Assembly (NCBI GenBank): GCA_021732745.1
Contig: JAKFUK010000001.1
Location: 756,931 to 820,930 of the forward strand
Source: Nevskia sp.
Lineage (GTDB): Bacteria; Pseudomonadota; Gammaproteobacteria; Nevskiales; Nevskiaceae
Length of the DNA stretch: 64,000 bases
Direction of reading: 5' to 3'
A program made the translations under genes and the position numbers. This document shows positions 8,947 to 18,279 of the stretch, one piece after another. Each line of letters starts with the position of its first letter. The stretch's first letter is position 1. The notes under the pieces are model-generated. The model was given only the letters and a program-made list of their open reading frames with translations. It searched no databases and was not told the DNA's origin.

Positions 8947-9621
8947 ATGCACACGCGACTGAAAGCCCTGTTCCTTGCCGCCGCTATCGTCCCGGTCATG
9001 GCGCTGGCACCTGCTGCCACGGCCGGCGATGAAATATCGGCAGCCGAGCAAAGAGTGTTTCTCGATCTGCATCTGCAGAATGTCCGCGCGGCGGCGGCCC
9101 TCAGCTATGTGTTCACCCAGAAAGGGGCCGAAAAGGACAGCTACAGCGACCGGGTCACCTTGAACGTCGGTGCTGGCGCACCCGAGCAGCGTGAACTCAA
9201 GGTCGATTTCCTGAGCGGCAGCCGCAAGATGGAACTGGCGACCGTGGAAGGCGGCACCGGCAATCCGGTGATCCTGTACTTCCTCGAACACGACATCCGC
9301 GACATGCACGACCGCCTCGGCGGTCAAGAAGCCTTCTTCCGCAAGCGTATCCGGCTGGCGCTGGCCGACAAGGCCACGGTGAAGCCGGTGAAGCTCAAGT
9401 TCGGCGGCAAGACCGTTGACGGCAACGAAGTGACGATCAGTCCTTACGTCGACGATCCGCTCAAGGATCGGCTCCGCCAGTTCGTGTCCAAAACCTACGT
9501 CTTCACCCTGTCCGAGGCCGTGCCCGGCGGTGTCTACCAGTTGCGTACCCATGTCGACACCGGCGGCGCTGCCGAACCGGCGCTCGACACGGTGATGATG
9601 CTGGTCGACGGCAAGGGCTGA
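8947..9621 (+). CDS. periplasmic protein of unknown function in the xox locus
   Basis: 224 residues. The ATG at 8947 follows a GGAG ribosome site 5 nt upstream and opens a clear signal peptide (hydrophobic to ATAGDE near residue 27). The mature protein is soluble-looking, mixed alpha and beta, without cysteines and without a catalytic motif I recognise. A segment reading LYFLEHDIRDMHDRLGGQE suggests a helical part. It follows the protease-TPR gene by 40 nt and probably shares its transcript. Function unknown; a periplasmic role next to XoxF is an inference. Confidence 0.75.
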   Translation: MHTRLKALFLAAAIVPVMALAPAATAGDEISAAEQRVFLDLHLQNVRAAAALSYVFTQKGAEKDSYSDRVTLNVGAGAPEQRELKVDFLSGSRKMELATVEGGTGNPVILYFLEHDIRDMHDRLGGQEAFFRKRIRLALADKATVKPVKLKFGGKTVDGNEVTISPYVDDPLKDRLRQFVSKTYVFTLSEAVPGGVYQLRTHVDTGGAAEPALDTVMMLVDGKG

Positions 9622-9659
9622 AACCCGGCCGCGCGCCCTGGCGTCACACTGGGTCAATA

Positions 9660-9764
9660 TCGAAACAGCCGCTTTCAAGGATCCTTGAAACAGGCGAGCA
9701 GTCGATCGCAAGTTATTGATCCTGAATCGCTTATTACGCCTGTCAGGCTGGCACGCGATCTGCA
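9660..9764 (+). promoter_or_regulatory. candidate sigma-54 promoter with upstream palindrome
   Basis: CTGGCACGCGATCTGCA at 9748-9764 matches the sigma-54 -24/-12 consensus with GG and GC exactly 10 nt apart; only the first T of TTGC differs. Upstream are a perfect 18-bp palindrome TTTCAAGGATCCTTGAAA (9673-9690) and TCGAAACA (9660-9667). TCGAAACA also occurs in reverse before the frmA promoter candidate (12423-12430). These are candidate enhancer-binding sites for the regulator at 10300. The rest of the 9622-10299 gap shows no gene, only a hairpin at 10150. Confidence 0.55.
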
Positions 9765-10149
9765 AAGGAGGGTCCTGACGCTGACGCCGGACGTCAGCCT
9801 TCAGGACTTTTGAAAGCAGGCCGCGCATGCCGTTTCCCGCCCCCCATCCGCGCCATGAAATGCCGCTGCGACCGCCGATGGCATCGGCTGTCCGGCAGCA
9901 ACTTCGAGTGCGCGCATGAAGCGCGGCAAGCTGCCACCCGGCATCGTCGACCCTGGGCCGGCGAAGCCCGAAAGCGCGCCGGGCTCATCGCGACCGGCCG
10001 CAGCGGCGCGCCGTGACGGCAGCCCGATCCGGACCCAGGCAGCGGACTACTGGACGGCCCTTCCCGGCACCCCGGTCGACCCCTCCGAAAGCCGCTCCAG
10101 GCCTGATTCTTCCGTCATTCCGGCACCCGGAAACCTATTGTTGTACCGC

Positions 10150-10184
10150 GCACCTGACGGCGGTAGTCTTCCGCCGTCCGGTGC
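10150..10184. other. strong hairpin in leader of sigma-54 regulator gene
   Basis: GCACCTGACGGCGG and CCGCCGTCCGGTGC pair over 14 bp with one mismatch around the loop TAGTCTT. No T-run follows, so it is not a standard terminator. It lies between the sigma-54 promoter candidate and the regulator start and could affect leader RNA folding. Confidence 0.4.
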
Positions 10185-10299
10185 ATCCCAGCCCTTCCGT
10201 CACGGCCGTTTCCAGCCTGACGATCCGCGCGTGATGGCCGAACGCCATGACGATAATGACTGCGGGCTTGCGAGCCCGTCAGCGCGGATGGAGGAGAGC

Positions 10300-12357
10300 A
10301 TGTTGACCACGCAGAAAGCGGCGCGTCACGCCAGCCTGGTCGAATCGGCTGTGCAGGGACTGGTGCCTGCGGCCGACATCGACCACCGAGTGCGGCATTC
10401 CTGGGCGCGGTGCATCGAAACCTACGCACTCGACCCGCAAACCCCGAAGAAAGCGACCGTCGTCGATCGCCCCGAGCTTCAGGCGCGGCGCGAGCAGCAC
10501 AGCCTGCTGCTGTCGATCGCCCGGGTCGAACTGCTGAACCTGCGCAAACGCCTGCACCAGAACGATTTCGGCATCATGCTGACCGATGCCGACGGCGTGA
10601 TCCTGCATTACGTCGGCGATCCCGGTTTTGCCTCCACGGCCAAGCGCAGCGGCCTGCGCGAAGGCGCGGTATGGAGCGAGCGGGAACTCGGCACCAATGG
10701 CATGGGCACCTGCATCGTCGAGCAGCGCTCGGTGGTGATCCACCAGAACGAGCACTTCCTGGCCCAGAACACCGAGTTGACCTGCTCGGCAACGCCGATC
10801 TTCGATCCGCAGGGCAAGGTTGTTGCCGCGCTCGACATCTCCGGCAGCTTCAACCGCGCCCAGACCCACACCTTGGCGCTGGTCGAGATCGCCGCCCAGA
10901 ACATCGAGAACCGGGCGCTGCTGGAAAGCTGCAAGCGTCACTACCTGCTGCGCTTCCATCGCCAGCCGGAATTCATTTCCACACCCGGCGAAGGCATCGT
11001 CGTGTTCGACGACAACGGCATGATCGTCGGTGCCAACCGCAGCGCGCTGGAACTGCTCGGCGCGCCGGATCACCGTTCGCTGTGCGGTCAGGCGCTGGAA
11101 TCGGTGTTCGACACCACGCTGTCCACCCAGATGCAGCTCGCCGCCCGCCGCGCTTTCCGTGCTGCGCCGCTGATGAGCCGCGCCAGCCAGAGCAAGCTGT
11201 GGAGTGCGATCCAGCCGCCAGAGCGCGATGCCCGCGACGGCGGCCGTCGCGATGTCGTTGAAGTGCTGGCCGCCTCGCCTTGCGGTCCGCTGGCGACGAT
11301 GGAATATGGCGATCCGCAGATGGCCAACAACATCCGCATCGTCCGCCGCGTGCTCGATCGCGACATTCCGGTGCTGCTGCTCGGTGAAACCGGCACCGGC
11401 AAGGGCTGCTTCGCGAAAGCGATCCACGCTGCCAGCCGGCGCTCCGACAAGCCCTTCGTGACGGTGAATTGCGCAGCGATCCCGGAAACCCTGATCGAAT
11501 CCGAGCTGTTCGGCTACAAGGCCGGTGCCTTCACCGGTGCCACTCGCGAAGGCCATTCCGGGCGGGTGGTGCAGGCCAATGGCGGCACCTTGTTCCTCGA
11601 CGAAATCGGCGACATGCCGCTGCCGCTGCAAGTGCGCCTGCTGTCGGTGATCGAAGACCGCGAAGTGATTCCGCTCGGTGGCTCGAAAGCCATTCCGGTC
11701 GACATCCGCATCGTCAGCGCCACCCACTGCGATCTGCTCAGTCAGGTGCGCGAGCGGCGTTTCCGCGAAGACCTCTATTACCGTTTGAATGGCCTGTCGC
11801 TGCGGATGCCGGCGCTGCGTGACCGCGGCGATGCCCGCGACTTGATCCTGAACCTGATCCGCGAGGAATCGCGCGATCGCGGCGGCCTGATCGACATCGA
11901 TGACGCGGCGATGCGCCGCCTGATGCAGTCGCCCTGGCCGGGCAACATCCGCCAGTTGCGCAATGTGCTGCGCACCATGATCGCGATGTCGGAAAACGAC
12001 TGCCTGACCCTCGCCGATTTCAATGACGAATGGCTGTCGGCCGGTACCGCCAGCACACCGACCACGCAAAGCGACGCGATCGCGCTCGATCTGGAAAGCG
12101 ACGACGTGCTGGGAGAGGCCGAACGCGAAGCACTGCGCCGGGTGCTGGAAAGCTGCCGCTGGAATGTCAGTGCCGCTGCCGTGCAGTTGCATGTCAGCCG
12201 CAAGACCTTGTATCGCAAGATGTTCCGGCACGGCATCACGCGCCGCGAAGGCAGCCTGGCCGATTCCGGCCACGCGCCGGGTTCTGTCGAGCCCGCATCC
12301 TCGGGCACCGGCATTCAGCGCGCCAACGGCAGCAGCCGGCACGCCGTCATCAACTAG
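10300..12357 (+). CDS. sigma-54-dependent transcriptional activator (AcoR-like: GAF, AAA+, Fis HTH)
   Basis: 685 residues. The ATG at 10300 has a perfect GGAGGAG ribosome site; the open frame back to 9916 is Pro/Ser-rich and looks noncoding. The N-terminal sensory part (about residues 60-210) contains the GAF-like stretch SERELGTNGMGTCI typical of AcoR-type regulators, followed by a PAS-like segment. The AAA+ domain has Walker A GETGTGKG (362-369), the sigma-54-contacting loop GAFTGA (409-414) and Walker B LFLDEIGD (near 430). A Fis-type helix-turn-helix is at 622-647. Next to xoxF and frmA it probably activates C1 genes in response to an alcohol or aldehyde signal; the ligand is unknown. Confidence 0.9.
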   Translation: MLTTQKAARHASLVESAVQGLVPAADIDHRVRHSWARCIETYALDPQTPKKATVVDRPELQARREQHSLLLSIARVELLNLRKRLHQNDFGIMLTDADGVILHYVGDPGFASTAKRSGLREGAVWSERELGTNGMGTCIVEQRSVVIHQNEHFLAQNTELTCSATPIFDPQGKVVAALDISGSFNRAQTHTLALVEIAAQNIENRALLESCKRHYLLRFHRQPEFISTPGEGIVVFDDNGMIVGANRSALELLGAPDHRSLCGQALESVFDTTLSTQMQLAARRAFRAAPLMSRASQSKLWSAIQPPERDARDGGRRDVVEVLAASPCGPLATMEYGDPQMANNIRIVRRVLDRDIPVLLLGETGTGKGCFAKAIHAASRRSDKPFVTVNCAAIPETLIESELFGYKAGAFTGATREGHSGRVVQANGGTLFLDEIGDMPLPLQVRLLSVIEDREVIPLGGSKAIPVDIRIVSATHCDLLSQVRERRFREDLYYRLNGLSLRMPALRDRGDARDLILNLIREESRDRGGLIDIDDAAMRRLMQSPWPGNIRQLRNVLRTMIAMSENDCLTLADFNDEWLSAGTASTPTTQSDAIALDLESDDVLGEAEREALRRVLESCRWNVSAAAVQLHVSRKTLYRKMFRHGITRREGSLADSGHAPGSVEPASSGTGIQRANGSSRHAVIN

Positions 12358-12422
12358 CGCCTGGAGAATCACAAGGCGCATTGCCAAGCCCCGCAGGTCG
12401 GGAATCGTTCATCTCTGTCGGC

Positions 12423-12476
12423 TGTTTCGATCACATCCGGATCGCGACAGCGCCTTGAGGTGGTCGCCGATTTGCG
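12423..12476 (+). promoter_or_regulatory. candidate sigma-54 promoter of frmA
   Basis: TGGTCGCCGATTTGC (12461-12475) has the GG and GC of a -24/-12 promoter exactly 10 nt apart and a perfect TTGC. Transcription would start about 60 nt before frmA. TGTTTCGA at 12423-12430 is the reverse complement of a motif found upstream of the regulator promoter. The -24 half is weaker than at 9748. Confidence 0.45.
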
Positions 12477-12549
12477 GTTCACGCCATTCGAGTTGTCACC
12501 CGCAATCGGGGTTTCAGCCCCAACTCACCCCAAAATCAGGAGCAAGACC

Positions 12550-13658
<1,109 letters not shown>

Positions 13659-13659
<1 letters not shown>

Positions 13660-14507
13660 TGTCGGGAGCGATCGAAAAACGCAGCGACCAGGCCTGCTAC
13701 GGCGGCCGCATGGGTTTCTACACCCATGCGTCGCGGGAAACTGGCACGGCGATGAAGTTCGGCGTCTACCTGCCGCCACAGGCCGCTACTCGCCGCGTGC
13801 CGGCGCTTTACTACCTCGCCGGCCTGACCTGCACGGAAGAAACCTTTCTGATCAAGGCGGGTGCGCAGCGGGTGGCGGCTGAACTCGGCATCGCGTTGGT
13901 GGCCTGCGACACCAGCCCGCGCGGCCTGAATCTGCCGGGCGAAGCGGATAGCTGGGATTTCGGCCTCGCCGCCGGCTTCTATCTGGACGCAACACAGGAT
14001 CCGTGGAAGGCCAACTACAGGATGGGTTCCTACATCAACGAGGAACTGCCCGCGTTGATCGAAGCGAACTTCCCGGTGATCGCCGGCCAACGCGGCATCT
14101 TCGGCCACTCGATGGGCGGTCACGGTGCGCTGGTGACGGCACTGCGCAGTCCGACGCGCTGGCAGTCGGTATCGGCCTTCGCGCCGATCTCGAATCCCGT
14201 CGCCGTGCCCTGGGGACAGAAAGCGTTCGGGAACTATCTCGGTGCCGATCAGTCGACTTGGGAGCAGTACGACGCAACGCTGCTGATCAGGAAGAATCCC
14301 TACCCCGGCCTGCTGTTGGTCGATCAGGGACTGGCCGACAATTTCCTGAATCGCGAACTGAAGCCGGAAAATCTCGACGCGGCGGCACGCGCCTCGGGAC
14401 AGCGTCTGAGCCTGCGTCTGCACGCCGACTACGACCATTCCTACTGGTTCATCCAGAGCTTCATCGCCGACCACCTCAAGCATCACGCAACCCAGCTGGG
14501 CGTTTGA
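13659..14507 (+). CDS. fghA: S-formylglutathione hydrolase
   Basis: 282 residues, esterase D family alpha/beta-hydrolase. It hydrolyses S-formylglutathione to formate and glutathione, the second step after FrmA. Catalytic triad: Ser151 in GHSMGG, Asp227 in DQGLADNFL, His260 in DHSYWF. The ATG at 13659 overlaps the frmA stop, so the two are translationally coupled. The formate oxidation step is not encoded in the window. The E. coli name frmB is also used for this family. Confidence 0.95.
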
Positions 14508-14524
14508 CCAACAAGCCACCGGCA

Positions 14525-14558
14525 GCCTGCCGACGACCGTCCAGCGGCGTCGGCAGGC
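14525..14558. terminator. hairpin after the frm pair
   Basis: Perfect 11-bp stem GCCTGCCGACG / CGTCGGCAGGC with a 12-nt loop, 18 nt after the hydrolase stop. No T-run follows, so termination may be partial or the hairpin may protect the 3' end. Confidence 0.5.
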
Positions 14559-14638
14559 ACCCAAGGGCAGATTCAGGATCGGTTCAGTGCAAGACGTGCA
14601 AACCGGTCACGCGACATCACCATGTGGAGGAGTTAGAA

Positions 14639-15040
14639 ATGCAGCATCGTGTCCTTTTGTCCCTGATTGCCGCGGCCGCGCTGGCCGCCGGTGTGTCAGT
14701 CACTGCATCGGCTGCCGATGCCCCGCTGTACACCGTTGTCGACGGCACCAAGGTCGACGCCGAAACGCTCAAGGGTTTCAAGACCTGGCGTGCGGCAGCC
14801 TGCGATCGCTGCCACGGTGCCAACCAGGAAGGTCTGGTCGGTCCATCTCTGGTCGAAAGTCTCAAGGTGCTGACCAAGGAAGAGTTCATCGTCACGGTCC
14901 GTGACGGTCGGCTTGCCAAGGGCATGCAGAGCTTCGGCAATAGCCCGAAAGTGATGGAAAACATCAACCAGCTCTACGCCTACCTGAAGGGCCGTTCCGA
15001 CGGCAAGATCACCCAGGCGAAGGTCTCGGGCATCGAATGA
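14639..15040 (+). CDS. xoxG: XoxG-like cytochrome c, electron acceptor of XoxF
   Basis: 133 residues with a signal peptide to about residue 25 (VTASAADAP) and one covalent haem site CDRCH (Cys55, Cys58, His59). Met96 in KGMQSFG is the probable distal ligand. Size and position next to xoxJ fit the periplasmic cytochrome that takes electrons from XoxF and hands them to the terminal oxidase chain. The ATG at 14639 has a strong GGAGGAG site. Its stop overlaps the xoxJ start as ATGA. It is separated from xoxF by 7 kb here, while many methylotrophs have xoxFGJ together. Confidence 0.88.
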   Translation: MQHRVLLSLIAAAALAAGVSVTASAADAPLYTVVDGTKVDAETLKGFKTWRAAACDRCHGANQEGLVGPSLVESLKVLTKEEFIVTVRDGRLAKGMQSFGNSPKVMENINQLYAYLKGRSDGKITQAKVSGIE

Positions 15041-15978
15041 TGGGCTCGCCACGCGTCGGAAATGTCTCGAGCACCGGTTTCGCAGACAGCATTCACGGCT
15101 TCCGGCGCGTGGCCAGCACGCTGATGACGGCACTGCTGTCGCTGGCGGCCGTCACTCCGCTGCTACCGGTGTCGGCTCAGCAGGCGGATGACGGACGCAA
15201 GGCCTTCCGCGTCTGCCGCGATCCCAACAACCTGCCGTTCCAGAACGCGAAAGGCGAAGGTTTCGAGGATCGGATCGCCGAACTGTTCGCTGCCGATCTT
15301 GGCGTCAAAGTCGAAGCTTTCGACTACCCCGCCCGCTTCAATTTCATCCGCAACACCCTGCGATTCAAGCTGCCGGGCGATGATTTCCCCTGCGACATCG
15401 TCATGGACGTGCCGGCCGGCTTCAGCCAGGGCACCGCTTCGACAAAACCCTATTACCGCTCCACCTACGCGCTGGTCGTGCCGCGCGGCAAGACGCTGGC
15501 CGGTGTCACCACCGTCGAGCAGTTCCTGGCGTTGCCGCAGGAAAAACTCGCCAAGCTCAAGATCGGCGTGATCGACAAGTCGCCGGCCTCCGACTGGCTG
15601 GCCAAGCGCGGCCTGCTCGACATCGGCGTGCCGTATCGGGTGCTGGTCGCCGACCCGGAACAGACCTCCGGCGGCATCGTCGAAGCCGATCTGATCGCCG
15701 GCAAGCTCGATGCTGCCATCGTCTGGGGACCGATTGCCGGCTACTACGCCCGCCATCATCCGGAAGCCGATCTGCTGGTCATTCCGATGCAGTCGGAGCG
15801 CAACATCCGCTTCGATTACGAGATCGCGATGGCGGTGCGCATCGCCGACAAGGCCTGGCTCAAGACCGTCGACGGCCTGATCGAACGCAACAAGACGAAG
15901 ATCGACGCGATCCTGGCCGATTACCGCGTGCCGCTGCTCGAAGCGCTGCCGCCGGCTGCGGCCAGCGACGACGATTGA
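15037..15978 (+). CDS. xoxJ: XoxJ-like periplasmic substrate-binding-fold protein
   Basis: 313 residues, signal peptide near residues 20-48, then a type II periplasmic-binding fold opening with FRVCRDPNNLPFQN, the hallmark start of quinoprotein-dehydrogenase-associated (MxaJ/XoxJ) proteins. Later stretches such as YRSTYALVVPRG, KIGVIDKSPASDWLAKRG and AAIVWGPIAGYYAR are also typical. Members are thought to bind or activate apo-XoxF rather than transport a solute, as there are no ABC partners here. The start overlaps the xoxG stop by ATGA. Confidence 0.9.
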   Translation: MMGSPRVGNVSSTGFADSIHGFRRVASTLMTALLSLAAVTPLLPVSAQQADDGRKAFRVCRDPNNLPFQNAKGEGFEDRIAELFAADLGVKVEAFDYPARFNFIRNTLRFKLPGDDFPCDIVMDVPAGFSQGTASTKPYYRSTYALVVPRGKTLAGVTTVEQFLALPQEKLAKLKIGVIDKSPASDWLAKRGLLDIGVPYRVLVADPEQTSGGIVEADLIAGKLDAAIVWGPIAGYYARHHPEADLLVIPMQSERNIRFDYEIAMAVRIADKAWLKTVDGLIERNKTKIDAILADYRVPLLEALPPAAASDDD

Positions 15979-16021
15979 AATCGGCCCGGCTCCGCTCCCA
16001 AACTCTCATTCAGGCTTGAAC

Positions 16022-16387
16022 ATGAACCTTCGCAAAGCTGCACCGGGCTTGATCGCGGCACTGCTGGCGCTTGCCGCCAGCGCGCCGCTGTCAGCCAGCG
16101 CCCACGACTACCCGACGGTCGATCGCATCGAATTCGTCCACATGTGCCAACGCGAGTACCCGGACAAGCCGCCGCACGAGATGCTCTACAAATGTTCTTG
16201 CGTGATCGACAAGCTGGCGGTGGAACTGCCGTACGAGGAGTTCGTGGAAAGCTCGACGGCGTTCTACGCCTCGTCCATCGCCGGTGAACGCGGCCAGGTC
16301 ATCCGCAACGAGCGCGTTGCCAAGGCGCTGGCCGACACCTTCCGCGAACAGCTCGGCAAGGCCCGCAAGGGCTGCTTCATCAACTGA
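16022..16387 (+). CDS. small periplasmic Cys-containing protein of methanol-oxidation clusters
   Basis: 121 residues. A signal peptide (to about SASAHDYP) is followed by a helical domain with four cysteines (HMCQRE, KCSCVID, KGCFIN), probably forming two disulfides. It has no haem motif. It sits 43 nt after xoxJ and 10 nt before the metallohydrolase gene, so it is part of the accessory operon. I recall similar small proteins next to XoxJ in methylotrophs but no assigned function. A TTG start at 16016 is possible; ATG 16022 is preferred. Confidence 0.75.
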   Translation: MNLRKAAPGLIAALLALAASAPLSASAHDYPTVDRIEFVHMCQREYPDKPPHEMLYKCSCVIDKLAVELPYEEFVESSTAFYASSIAGERGQVIRNERVAKALADTFREQLGKARKGCFIN

Positions 16388-16396
16388 GCGGATGAC

Positions 16397-17323
16397 GTGA
16401 ATCGAAGCGGGATCGGCCTGCTGCTCGCCGCCATCGCCGCTACGCTGTCCACCGAGGCCACGGCCGACCGCTTCACCCTGGAAAGCCCGGCCGAAGGCGT
16501 CTACCTGCACCGGGGCGCGCAGGCCGATGCCAGCCCCGCCAATGGCGGCGACATCGCCAACATCGGCTTCATCATCGGCAGCCGCTGCGTCGCGGTGATC
16601 GACAGCGGCGGCACGGCGGCGATCGGCAGCGCCCTGCTGGCGGCGATCCGCAAGCTGACCGACAAGCCGGTCTGCTACCTCATCCACACCCACGTTCACC
16701 CCGATCACGGCTTCGGCGATTCCGCATTCGCCGGCAGCGACACCGTGTTCGTCGCCCATGCGGAATTCCCGGCCGCGCTCGCCGCACGGCGCGATCATTA
16801 CCGCGCCGCGCTCCGGCAGACCCTGGGCGATGCCGCCAGCGGCAGCGAAATCGCCGTGCCGACACGGCTGATCAGCGGCGAGCAGACGCTGGATATCGGC
16901 GATCGGACCTTGGTGCTGCGCGCCTGGCCCACCGCACACAGCAACACCGATCTGACGGTCTTCGACCTGCGCACGCAAACCCTGTGGACCGGCGACCTGC
17001 TGTTCGTCGACCGCATTCCGGTGGTCGACGGCAAGGCGCTGGGCTGGATGATGGCGATCGACGCGCTCATCGCGATGAAACCGGCGCATCTGATTCCCGG
17101 ACACGGGCCGCCGAGCCGGTCGGCCGAGGTCGCTTTCACGGCCCAGCGAAATTATTTGCATAAGCTCATAACCGAATGTCGAAGCGCACTCGGCAACGGG
17201 ATTACACTCAGTGGTGCCGTTGAAACCATCGGTTTCGACGAGAACAAGCACTGGTTGCTGTTCGACGAATACCACCGCCGCAATGTCACGGCGGTCTATA
17301 CCGAGCTGGAGTGGGAGGAGTGA
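16397..17323 (+). CDS. quinoprotein-associated zinc metallohydrolase (metallo-beta-lactamase fold)
   Basis: 308 residues with a GTG start and a short signal peptide (to ATADRF). The complete zinc-binding motif HVHPDH (His99, His101, Asp103, His104 in HTHVHPDHGFGD) is present, with a third His in WPTAHSNTD, Asp in TGDLLF and His in PGHGPP, so this member should be active. It belongs to the SoxH-related quinoprotein relay system hydrolases found beside PQQ dehydrogenases, whose substrate is unknown. Its stop is 2 nt from the SoxYZ-like carrier start, suggesting the two act together in the periplasm. Confidence 0.85.
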   Translation: MNRSGIGLLLAAIAATLSTEATADRFTLESPAEGVYLHRGAQADASPANGGDIANIGFIIGSRCVAVIDSGGTAAIGSALLAAIRKLTDKPVCYLIHTHVHPDHGFGDSAFAGSDTVFVAHAEFPAALAARRDHYRAALRQTLGDAASGSEIAVPTRLISGEQTLDIGDRTLVLRAWPTAHSNTDLTVFDLRTQTLWTGDLLFVDRIPVVDGKALGWMMAIDALIAMKPAHLIPGHGPPSRSAEVAFTAQRNYLHKLITECRSALGNGITLSGAVETIGFDENKHWLLFDEYHRRNVTAVYTELEWEE

Positions 17324-17325
17324 AC

Positions 17326-18177
17326 ATGAAACGCATCGTCGGCAGGCTGCTGCTCGTCACCTTTTCAAGCGCTGCTGCGCTGCTGCCGTTCACCGCCGCC
17401 GCCGTCGCCGAAGCGCCGCAGGCTTCCGAAGTCAGCATCTGGTCGAAAGTACGCGGTAGCCTGTTCGCCGGCCGGACGATCAACGAGAACGCGGCCGACA
17501 TCGTGCAGCTCGATGCCCCGAGCCGCGCCGAGGACGCGTCGACGGTGCCGATCGCGATCCGCACCCAGCTTGCCCAGACCCCGGACCGCTACGTCCGGAA
17601 GCTCTACCTGCTGGTCGACAACAATCCCTCCCCGATCGCCGCCGTGTTCGAGCTGACGCCGGACAGCGGCCGTGCCGACATCGAAACCCGGATCCGGGTC
17701 GAGCAGTACACCGATGTTCGCGCCATCGCCGAACTCAACGACGGCTCGCTGTACATGGCAAGCCGCTTCGTGAAAGCCTCCGGCGGCTGCTCGGCCCCAG
17801 CCGGCAAGGATCCGGTGGAGGCGCTGCGCAACGCCGGCCGGATCAAGTTCCGCGTCGATGGCCCGGTGGTGGCCGGCAAGCCGACCATCGCCCAGCTCGC
17901 GATCAGCCATCCCAACGCCTCCGGGCTGGTGCTCGACCAGGTCACGCGCCTGTACGAGCCGGCCTATTACGTGCGCAAGCTCAATGTCAGCTATGCCGGC
18001 CGCCCGGTGCTGAGTGCCGATATCGACTTCTCGATCAGCGAAAACCCGAACTTCCGCTTTTATTTCGTTCCCACTGGCGACGGCGAACTGCGCGCCGAAG
18101 TGGTCGACACCAAGGATCTGAGTTTTGATAGCCAAGTAGTGGTCAAGCTCGGCGGTGTCGCCAGCGCGATCCAGTAA
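17326..18177 (+). CDS. quinoprotein-dehydrogenase-associated SoxYZ-like fused carrier
   Basis: 283 residues. The signal peptide ends near AAAVAEAP. The N-terminal half resembles SoxY and ends in the Cys-bearing loop SGGCSAPAG (SoxY carries its substrate on a C-terminal GGCGG Cys); the C-terminal half resembles SoxZ. Such fusions occur beside PQQ dehydrogenases rather than with sox genes. By analogy the Cys may carry a covalently bound intermediate or persulfide for the neighbouring metallohydrolase. Chemistry is unproven. The start has a GGGAGGAG site. Confidence 0.85.
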   Translation: MKRIVGRLLLVTFSSAAALLPFTAAAVAEAPQASEVSIWSKVRGSLFAGRTINENAADIVQLDAPSRAEDASTVPIAIRTQLAQTPDRYVRKLYLLVDNNPSPIAAVFELTPDSGRADIETRIRVEQYTDVRAIAELNDGSLYMASRFVKASGGCSAPAGKDPVEALRNAGRIKFRVDGPVVAGKPTIAQLAISHPNASGLVLDQVTRLYEPAYYVRKLNVSYAGRPVLSADIDFSISENPNFRFYFVPTGDGELRAEVVDTKDLSFDSQVVVKLGGVASAIQ

Positions 18178-18279
18178 GCGGCAAGACGGGTACAGGCCGT
18201 CGGATCAGTCGGCATCGCGGCACCCCGCGTTGGAAACCGGCATTCTCGCCTTCGATCGCGACGAGAACCCCCTGTCTGG

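Noticed and set aside
9916-10299. 128-residue N-terminal extension of the sigma-54 regulator
   Set aside because: Pro/Ser/Arg-rich, contains the hairpin at 10150, and the ATG at 10300 has a perfect ribosome site.
10279-12387. 702-aa minus-strand open frame
   Set aside because: Antisense of the sigma-54 regulator, which has all AAA+ motifs.
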